From the NCBI GenBank assembly GCA_030704615.1, contig CM060732.1, positions 43,445,053-43,509,052 on the forward strand: a stretch of 64,000 bases of DNA, in the 5' to 3' direction. Origin of the DNA: Takakia lepidozioides. Taxonomy: Eukaryota; Streptophyta; Takakiopsida; Takakiales; Takakiaceae. The translations under genes and the position numbers were made by a program. The notes beneath the pieces are model-generated. The model was given only the letters and a program-made list of their open reading frames with translations, was not told where the DNA came from and searched no databases. This document shows positions 56,101-64,000 of the stretch, in pieces. The stretch's first letter is position 1. Every line of letters starts with the position of its first letter.

Positions 56101-56890
56101 GATATATGTTGGTGATGGGGTGGAGAACTTCTCCAAGTGGATTGAGTTGGTTCCATTGGCCTGACAAGGCTAGTGGAGGGGGCTGCGTATGCATTCCTGG
56201 ATTTTGTGCTTAGCCGATTCGGTTCTCCAGCTGAGGTACTCACGACCCAGGGAGAGAGTTCTTGGGGGAGTTTTCAGGCTTTGTGTATAAGCCTTGATAG
56301 ACCACCGTACCACTTCTTTGGGATCATCCTGAGTCCGATGGCTTGGCAGGAGAGAGTGGTTCAGACAGTGAAGAGGGGTTTGCGCAAGTATGGCTTGCAA
56401 AATTGATACCTAGGAGATTGGGATCTTCAGGTGCCTTGGTTAGCATGGGCTACAGGTTTAGCAAGCAAGCATCACTTGCCTCCTTTTCACCATATTTCCT
56501 TCTTTTTGGCCAAGAGCCGGATTTGCCTGCATCTATTCGCAGGGAGGCTGCAGTAGTCCTCAACCTTGATGATCCGGAAGTGTGGACACAAGCATGCGCC
56601 CAACGGGCAGAGTTGTTCAAGAGAGTCATGCCTATGGCTTTTGAGAATCTTGCTATTGCCCAACACCGATACACATTGAGGTATGCCACTATACGTGGAG
56701 TTGGATATGTCCACACTGCTTGGGATAGTGGCAGTGGATATGACTAGTGGCAGCCTAACAAGACATGGGAGGGGGGCCAAGCCACTAGGAGTCCAATCCC
56801 GAGATCTCAGGCTCAAGTCACAGGTTGCAAGACGGCGACTAACGATGGGGCAACTCTTGTACCCGGCCCTCTTGATCTATCGATTTTGAG
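53143..56890 (+). pseudogene. Second, decayed copy of methyltransferase C-terminus, RT, RNase H and full integrase
   Basis: 53143-54190 matches 50377-51430. 54198-54261 is an inverted piece of 51435-51499. 54262-54542 is unrelated AT-rich filler. RT resumes at about 54546. From 55130 the frame breaks every 50-100 bases, though 'GLGYRWSLDFAG', 'SRFGSPAEVLT' and 'RVVQTVKRGLRKYGLQ' trace the integrase core. 56400-56740 gives the integrase tail with 'FSPYFLLFGQEPDLPASIRR' and 'RVMPMAFENLAIAQHRYTLR'. It then reaches the purine tract. Confidence 0.75.
54262..54542. repeat. AT-rich filler insertion with a near-perfect palindrome
   Basis: Absent from the first copy. It contains TATGGACTTTT and AAAAGTCCATA arms one base apart near 54352-54374, and related TCCATAAC/CATGGATT words, so it may be a small MITE-like or filler sequence. 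Confidence 0.45.
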
Positions 56891-56982
56891 TGTAGTAGGA
56901 ATAGCGTTGGAGGACTTAGTGAGGCTATGACCACTATCACATTTTGTGGCTACCTGGACTTAGAGGGACCTAAGCGCCAGCT

Positions 56983-57245
56983 AGGGGGGCGATTGTGATG
57001 GACTAGTGGCAGCCTAGTGATGGATTAGTGGTGGCTAGTGACAGCCTAGTGCTAGACTAGTGGCTGCACTAGTGGTTGCTAGTGGCAGCCTAGTGGTTGG
57101 ACTAGTGGCTGCACTAGTGGTGGCTAGTGGCAGCCTAGTGGCTGCACTAGTGGTGGATTAGTGATAGACTAGTATTTGGTGTGCAATGTTGTTGTGTGGT
57201 TGTGGACAATAATATAGTTGTGTAGCGATATGTATGCGCACGACA
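56983..57245 (+). repeat. Polypurine tract and truncated LTR start with CTAGTGG repeats
   Basis: AGGGGGGCGATTG precedes TGATGGACTAGTGGCAGCC (56996), a normal LTR start. The next 170 bases are built from ACTAGTGGCTGC, GGTGGCTAGTGG and CAGCCTAGTGG units. At about 57245 the sequence switches directly into gag in the opposite orientation. Confidence 0.65.
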
Positions 57246-58795
57246 CTCCTCCTCCCTCAGGAGTAGGAAGTGGACCATCCGGCGTTGGAGCCGGTACCAC
57301 CTGAGCTGTGACCATGGCATCGAGCCTATGCTCTAACTGCTGAAACCGGTTGGCCATACCTTGGCCACCACCCTGACCTCCGCGTCCTTGGCCATGTTGA
57401 GCTTGCCCTTGGCCTGCACCTCGTGCCTGGCCACCTCGTCCTCTCTGGGCTGCTCTACCTCGCCCCCGGCCACCATTGTTCCCTTGGAATTGGCCTGGGC
57501 GCAACTCAGGATGCGAACCATAGCATTGGGCCTCTCCATGCCCATACTTGCCACAATGGCCACACTGCAACTGTGCCAGTGCCAAACCATTGCCTCCGTC
57601 TGGGCAATCCTTCTTGACATGGGGTCCTCCACATGTCCAGCACACCACATCCGCCCATTGTTGGCCAACAAATGAAGGCTGAGACCCCTGCATCTGAGGT
57701 CCTCTCTGCCTTCCCTGGGCTTCACCTGAGCCCCCTTGTTGCCTTGAGCACATTGAGGTAGTGGCTGGCTAAGAGCACCACTACCCTGTGGTGCCTCCTT
57801 AGCAAATCCCACCATGACCACTCGTTCCTCCACCATGTTGAGCTCTATCCGCTCTGCCAGCAAAAACACATTTGCTAAGGTGGGTTGGGCCGCTTGTAGG
57901 AGAGTTGTATCCCGTACCCTTCTCCTCAGCTCCTTGTTCAATATCCCGTACCAGAACTGGACTGCCTGAGCCTCCGTAACCCCTTGGGTTACATTAATCA
58001 AGAGCCTCATGCGAGTGAAAGCCTCCCTCAAGCTCTCAGTAGGCTTCCTCTGGAACTCTTGCAAGCTCCTCAACTTCTCTGTCCTCACCCCTGGTAGTTC
58101 CTTCTCAACTCTTCGAAGAACTCCACAATAGGGTTGAAGGCAGGCACGACCACTAGTGCTGGTGCAGTAGTAGCTTGGGTGGACGTCGTAGTTGTTGTAC
58201 CACTAGTCTCACTACTGCTCGTGGAAGCTGCTGTTGTAGCTGCTGCTGCGGTGGTGGCTGCTGCCCTTGTGCCTCTAGTGATGGAGACATAGTCGGGTGA
58301 CCAGTATATTTTCCACTCCTCGATCTCAACATCGTGCCCCCGCCTAAACTCATGGTAATCATCCATGGGTGGCCCCTCAAGGTGCTAAAACAGCCCCTTC
58401 CATGCCATAAAAAGCGTAAACAGTTGTGGATTGCGCATTTGCTGCAAGTCATACCAACTATCAAACTCTTGATAAAAATCATCCAACTCAATGGTGCCCA
58501 CCGCCCCAGAGTACCTACGTGGCCCCTTGGTGGCTCCATACATCTCCTCCATTGTGACCCACAACAATGGCAAGGAAACAACTTGCACCGCCGGTGCGAG
58601 CCCCCCTGATTCACAATCCGAATCAGACCTCCATAGAAAGACACATGAGGTGAAGGTGGCCTAAACCGCACACCTCGTCTCGTATACCCACTAGTATCGC
58701 TAGTGCTCGTACCGACACTTTTCCCAGCAACTAGTGGCACCTCCGTGTTGACAAACTGACACTCAACGGTCATGAACATGTCCCTAACCACCCCC
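57246..58795 (-). pseudogene. Inverted gag copy of the methyltransferase-bearing retroelement
   Basis: Minus-strand frames reproduce the Gag at 46738: 'MYGATKGPRRYSGAVGTIEL', 'DDYHEFRRGHDVEIEEW', 'TEKLRSLQEFQRKPTESLRE', and the knuckles 'CWTCGGPHVKKDC' and 'CGHCGKYGHGEAQC'. A TAG after 'MAWKGLF' stands where the plus copy has CAG, and frame changes lie near 58360 and 57800. Only gag and leader are present; protease and downstream domains are missing. Confidence 0.82.
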
Positions 58796-59230
58796 TCTCT
58801 ACAAGTAACCCGTAGAGAACCTGATGCGGCTTATGGTTTGGAATACTAGGTTCCTAACATAGCCTGCACCACACACTGCATCCACCACAGGCACTCCTAT
58901 GGTTGGCTAGTCATCACCTCCAACCTCACCACAAGAGAAACAAAGATGGTCTGACTGGTCATCAACCCAGCCTCACCATCGACAGCATGCTCTAGGGTTG
59001 GATCGGCGATCAAGCCCAAGTCAACCACCTATAAAATCAAGTGGCCCGCACACAAAACTAGCCATGGCGCACAATCAAGCATGAAGGTGTGGAGGGGATC
59101 CAAACACAAGAATGAAAAGCAACAACTCCCCCCAGACCAAAACAACTCCCATGTGTCGATCCTGCAACCCAGCCCAAACCTGGACCGACTCTTGCCTCCC
59201 CCTACGGAAAGGTCTCGGCCTACAGAGAAG
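58796..59230 (-). repeat. Leader region of the inverted retroelement copy
   Basis: Reverse complement of the leader at 46240-46737 with moderate divergence; similarity fades beyond about 59150-59230. No LTR end is fixed. Confidence 0.5.
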
Positions 59231-62200
59231 GTGGAAAGCTACAAGGAAAGGAAGCTAAAGCAATGCCTATCCCCAACACGTTCTCATCCCAACACCTTTT
59301 TTTTTCCTCTCTTCTCTCACTTGCATGACCATGAGAGCATCCTGTAGACACTCCTCAAACCGCCCTCCACGAGCTCATGAAACTTGGCCTCCAAGGCCCC
59401 ATGCAAGCCTCCACAGGGTCCGCTAGTGCCTCCTTACGTCCACCAGCCATTCCTCAGAATGGAACCACCCCAGGAAACCACACCATTCGTTGAAGGTTCA
59501 AAAATGGAGCAAATAAAGGTACATATAGGCCCCAACAACATTCTGTCCAAAGGAATTACCTGCAGGCTGGTCTCCCCCATAATTAAGAATTGGGCTGAAA
59601 ACCAGAAAAGATTACCTGCAGGGGAGTAATCCCCTTTGTTAAAACGCAAGGGAGGCAATTCCGACTTTTCTGCCGGATTAGCTAGCTCAAAACCGTTGTT
59701 CTTCAGAGCCCAACCTCCCCATCAAGGTCCCACGAAACGAGTGAAAAAAGATATATATATATTTCACTCTGCCTGTTCGCGGCTTTCTGTGGCTCCAACC
59801 GCCACGACTCCTCACGGTCCGCCCTAGGCACTCGTTGGCCACGGGCTGCCTCGTGATACCCCGTGGTACCACTCCCACGAGCCTTCACGGCCCGCCATTC
59901 CCACGATCTAGTCATCGTGCCCACCCGTTGTGTCTGCACCACGACTTCCAACGGTCACGGCAACAGTCACGACCTGGGCTCGTGGTATCTCGTGATACCG
60001 CCCCGACGGAACATCACGACCACTATTCTCTGCGTTCCCTGGAACTCCCAACGAGTTTTTATGCGTTCCCGGACGTTCCTACGCGTTCCCACGCGTTCCC
60101 GAGCTGGGGTTTGCTCTTGCACCTGTTGCCGCCGAGCTATGGCTTCTGTGAAGCCACCAGACCTGCTGTCATGCTCTCTTGGTCTCTCACGACCCACCGG
60201 AGGCACCCTAAACTCAACAAGCAAGCAATATGCTACCCAACAAGCTCCATTTCTTCATAAAACTCACAAAAACGAATCTGAAAATACACACATTTACAAA
60301 CTTGGTGCACCTGCACTTCTCACGCATATCCCTTGGCTCTAGGGCGCCTCGTTGCTGCCCTTCCAGCCCCGCTCTTGCCACTCCAAGAGCCCTTACACTG
60401 TTGAGTTTCAGATTAAAGCTCCAACTTATTTGCATACAAGAGGGACCAGCCCCCTCTCTTCACTCATACATCTTCATGAGCTTGGAGCTGAAGCTCCCAA
60501 CGGGCTGCGATGCATCCCCTCGCAGCTCCACCATTCGGCTGTTCCTCATCTACCCGCAACAACTAGTTTTGAGCAGAAATACCTGGAGCTGATCATATCA
60601 TCTCCAACCTGCAACACGCTAGCTTCCCATGCGCAGCCCACATTTCTGCAGCTTCTCAACTCGGCCTGCAACTGAAGAAGATGACCACAGTTCGTCCACT
60701 CGTGGCTAGCATCTTCTCCGCTTCACACTGAACCGCATACTCAGTTGCCATAATGTTGAGCTATGCAACACTGACTGCCTCTCTATCCATTGCAAACCTG
60801 CAACCTGTTCGTCTTTGCACTCTATCCGCTTTGGATAGGCTTATGCACGGATCCCTGCACTCTAGGCTGAACTGTTTCTCATGATCTGAAAACACAAGTG
60901 CTACAACTAACTCGAACCTGACACTCACAAACTCGAGCTGATATTTCTCGAGTGATAAAGAAAGGAATGATACAAGCATACAAGCTCTCTCAAACTCACA
61001 CACTTGCACATGAAAACATCACTCATATATTAAGTCGAGCCAAGTGTACCCCACGCCATGGGGAATCCACACTACGGCGCCATAGCTAGATGCGGTGAGG
61101 CTCAACTCGAGAAAGATGAGCCCACCGCGATCTGCCGTGAAGATAACAACGCCAGGTGCCCAAACATATATTGGTCCCTGGATTGATACTTGGGTCAATC
61201 CCAAATGTCAATATATAAAAGCTAGCTATTTCCTAGCTAACTTCACACTAGTTGTAAAATAACTGGACATGTACATCTGTGGTGTAGAAGCGTGGAATGA
61301 AGCATGTATCAAAATGTATCGCAAGTGCTTATGCTGATAGATAGATAATGTTTGTTTTTGCAAGGTTTCATAGTCCATAATTAAAAAAACAACAAAGATA
61401 AGCTCAAGTCTCCCGATGACCAACAACACTGCCACACGATGAAACTATACATCGTTGAGTGAAGAGCATATTGGACCTGATCCCTTTACAACGCTATTGG
61501 AATGCGCAAATGCATAGCCCTAGCCCCAAACATCCAAAGTATCTATCTAGAGCCAAGCTAATATTGCAAGTGCGGATGTAGGGATAGAACCGTTGTCATA
61601 GCTTGGTTAGAAACCCTTGACATGTATGTTAATGGCGAGTAAGACCCCTTATGCAAGCAAACATCTGACCATATCCGACTCAGTGGGGAAGATGAGACGG
61701 TGGGCCTTTGGAAAAAGAAGGTTGTAGAAGATTTGGAGGGACAAAATAATGAGCACTCTCGTGGGGATAGTGCGTCCGCTGCCGAGAAGGAGGTGGAGAG
61801 CCGAGAGCCAAGGAATCGAATGAAGTTATAACTTGCAAAAACGAAAGGTGTGAGAATGTTCTTGCAATGAAACCCCACAAAGGAAAGAGAAGACCCATTG
61901 ATACCCATCATTGTCTGGTCGTTTTGAATGTGTGCTATTGTTGTTATCTACATCCATCAAGTTCCCATTACCAGAAAACACCTAGCCGGTACGATTCTCA
62001 AATGGATCCCACAAGTGCATATTTCCATATCTGGGAAAGGTGAGGATGCTGGTGGTATCATGCACTGAACCCATATTGCAGGTTACTTGCAGGTTACTTT
62101 GATGATGTAGGCATATCTGAGAATTGTGTGGTTAACATGAATGCTTGACAATAGAGGACAGGACACATCAATGAGGGCTTTCCCCCTTCTTCCGGATAGA

Positions 62201-62829
62201 GCCCACCCCTCAAAGGGTCAGTACCCGCAAGGGGAAGAGGCTCTTATTTGTGCTAGCTTCGGTTGGCGTCATATATGTATATCCCCCTTCTTATTCTAAA
62301 TGGTGCATGACAATGGCCAAGCTCTCTTGGATTTTTTCACCTGCCTGCTGGCATCCCCCTTCCTTTAGATGGGGTCTGGTTTAGCCTGGTTCTTTTGAAA
62401 CCCATTGTGTGGATGCTTTTGGAGGTCCATTTGTGGGTCCCCCTCTCTCTCTACCACTATGAAGGGTTTTGTTTCCTAGGAAGGAAGGGATCTGTTTTAC
62501 CTCTCCGACTCGTTCAATGCCTCTCTCATTGGAGGGATCAGAATCCGGGCCCATTCGAAGAGCAAAAGGAGGCACGGGACAGAGAAAATGAGCTTGTTGT
62601 TGATTTACTTTGACCATGTTGCAGTCTAAAAGAGACACTGTAATGAAAAGTGCGTGCTACAAGTCTGGTAGGTCCGAGGAGATGGAAGCTGTCCACGGGC
62701 CCCAAAGATTGTCGACCAAGAAGTATGCCACAAACAAGCAGCGACGGGGATAAGGTGATGAGACTGTTTTGAATAGGAGCCACAGAGGACATGCACAAAG
62801 CATCAACCACTCCACATGGCTTGTGACAA
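59231..62829. other. Intergenic DNA, no gene recognised
   Basis: Only short frames without recognisable domains. 59810-60000 repeats CGTGGTACC/CTCGTGATACC-like words. 62160-62500 is C/T-rich with homopolymer blocks and could be organelle-derived, but I cannot show it. Confidence 0.4.
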
Positions 62830-63144
62830 GTGTTTGCAGCCAACAAAGACTTTTTTTTTACCTCAAACTATCTTACACATGTCGCCCAACACCTCAAGGA
62901 AGTCGGCCGATTCCTCTCTCGGAATGAAAAGATATATGCGCCGGCTAAACCTGTCATGGTTGCCATGTGGGAGGAGGTGGAAAGAGATTGCAAAGGAGCA
63001 GATAATTACCAATTCGGGACATCTTGTGGAGCACACCAGTCGTTTAATCGATTTCAACCTGACCTCATGAGAAGTTTAGCTACACTTAGGGTTACACAAT
63101 CTGACATGTGGAGTACAGTATTCATTGGGTTGCATCACGGATAA
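62830..63144 (+). CDS. Hypothetical exon
   Basis: A 104-residue frame with coding-like composition: 'NYLTHVAQHLKEVGRFLSRN', 'PVMVAMWEEVERDCKGADNY' and 'FNRFQPDLMRSLATLRVTQS'. I do not recognise a family. No clear splice partners were found. It could be an exon of an unrecognised gene or transposon. Confidence 0.25.
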   Translation: MFAANKDFFFTSNYLTHVAQHLKEVGRFLSRNEKIYAPAKPVMVAMWEEVERDCKGADNYQFGTSCGAHQSFNRFQPDLMRSLATLRVTQSDMWSTVFIGLHHG

Positions 63145-64000
63145 TCCATCACATGTTTTGCATCCATGATTCTTTTGCACTTCACAGAATTGTATCCAAG
63201 CGGGAATATACTAGAGTCGGTAGCCTGAGAACAATCAGCACCTCCTCGCAACGACGACAAAAGTGGAAATATCTCTCACAAGTTGCAGGGCCAAGTTGCA
63301 TGTTATTCAGAAGCTCAACTTTTGAAGCGTTGATTGCGGTGCGAGAAAGGTGTCCTATCCCTGCAATAGTGCACTTGCACAGCGCAGACACAGATTTGTA
63401 CTCACTGCAGCAATCTCCTCGGGATCAAGTATGCTGCACGGATAGGCTGCCTTTGCACAAGAGGTATCACCTAAAAGTAGTCAAGTGTGGCAGCTTCCAC
63501 ATGCTCAAAGCAAGCCACAGTGTCATAAAGTGCACCACTTTTCCAAGCAGCTTGTGCATCTCCTGAGGATTTCTGGAAGCTCCAGACTGGCCATAAACAC
63601 AAACTTTGATCGGATGAGAACTGTGGCCTGTATATCCTTGAGTTAGGTGCACATGGTTACCTCCGTAACGGTACACAGTGGCCCTTCACATGAACGTGCA
63701 AGATAATCATGTTCTACCTAACAAAAGCGAAAGTATCGAATAGCCTCGCCACCACTGGGTACGTGGGTCATCTTTACTGTAATGGAGAGAAGAGAAGACT
63801 TAGGAGTACAGCCCCGCTATGAAAATGCTCGTCTTTAGAAAAGTGTCCTACTCTAACATGATGCTTGCATAGCGTGTTAAGCTTCTAGATTTGAAGAGGT
63901 AATGCAGAGAACCTGAAGAGGTAGATTTGAAAAGCTACAGGGTATGTCTGAAAAGGCAAAAGAGAAGAACACATGCGGACCCACCAGGCTTGGATTGAGG
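63145..64000. other. Window end, no gene recognised
   Basis: Short frames only; nothing supported. Confidence 0.4.

Larger units (their letters stand above)
46240..57245 (+). mobile_element. Ty3/gypsy retrotransposon carrying a cytosine-C5 DNA methyltransferase, rearranged
   Basis: Order on the plus strand: leader, gag, protease, C5 methyltransferase, reverse transcriptase, RNase H, integrase, purine tract, LTR start. A tandem duplication repeats about 50377-53142 as 53143-56180. No matching 5' LTR was found, so limits are approximate. Many small frameshifts are present. Cytosine methyltransferases captured by Ty3-type elements have been reported in charophyte algae and dinoflagellates, so this is a member of a recently recognised class. 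Confidence 0.82.

Noticed and set aside
61440-62660. Organelle DNA insertion
   Set aside because: Composition around 62160-62500 recalls plant mitochondrial DNA, but no gene or known conserved block was recognised.

Overview
This is a eukaryotic, plant-lineage window dominated by nested transposable elements. GT-AG introns, FAR1-like and SWIM-type Mutator (MULE) transposases, Ty3/gypsy chromodomain and methyltransferase-bearing retrotransposons, a LINE, a hAT element and a plant-type SAL1 phosphatase gene all point to a green plant. My best guess is a large-genome charophyte alga (Chara-like); this is inference, not proof.

Layout. 1-1747: 3' end of a Ty3 chromovirus (integrase tail, chromodomain, putative LTR). 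3514-25420: a MULE of about 22 kb with roughly 180-bp terminal inverted repeats and a perfect 9-bp target duplication (TTTACATAG). It carries a Gln/Thr-repeat gene ending in a Ulp1 (C48) protease domain (+ strand, 4045-9792) and a SWIM-finger transposase (- strand, about 21550-24761). A second MULE of 11,018 bp sits inside it at 10168-21185, flanked by the 8-bp duplication TAGTCTGT. The inner element has two divergent genes: a SWIM-finger transposase (17221-20535, +) and a ten-exon cargo gene (10866-16502, -) that reads as a ParB-like domain followed by a permuted N6/N4-type DNA methyltransferase. Two introns of the cargo gene hold eleven copies of a 22-bp palindrome. 27339-29604: hAT transposase. 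30606-35106: the only apparently intact host gene, a nine-exon SAL1/HAL2-like 3'(2'),5'-bisphosphate nucleotidase. 35536-41790: a 5'-truncated LINE (- strand), split by a 2.8-kb deletion derivative of the inner MULE (37690-40499). 43355-45100: fragments of host genes (LUC7-like, type II NADH dehydrogenase, receptor-like kinase). 46240-57245: a rearranged Ty3/gypsy element with gag, protease, a cytosine-C5 DNA methyltransferase, RT, RNase H and integrase, followed by an inverted gag copy (57246-58795). 59231-64000: no gene I can name.

Two unrelated mobile elements in this window each carry their own DNA methyltransferase, one adenine/N4-type in architecture and one cytosine-C5. The premature stops in the element genes can be read as C-to-T changes, as expected of elements decaying under host cytosine methylation. 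The most novel object is the ParB-methyltransferase gene with its palindrome array. Exon phases of that gene and of SAL1 were checked by hand across the listed junctions; no alignment or database search was possible.
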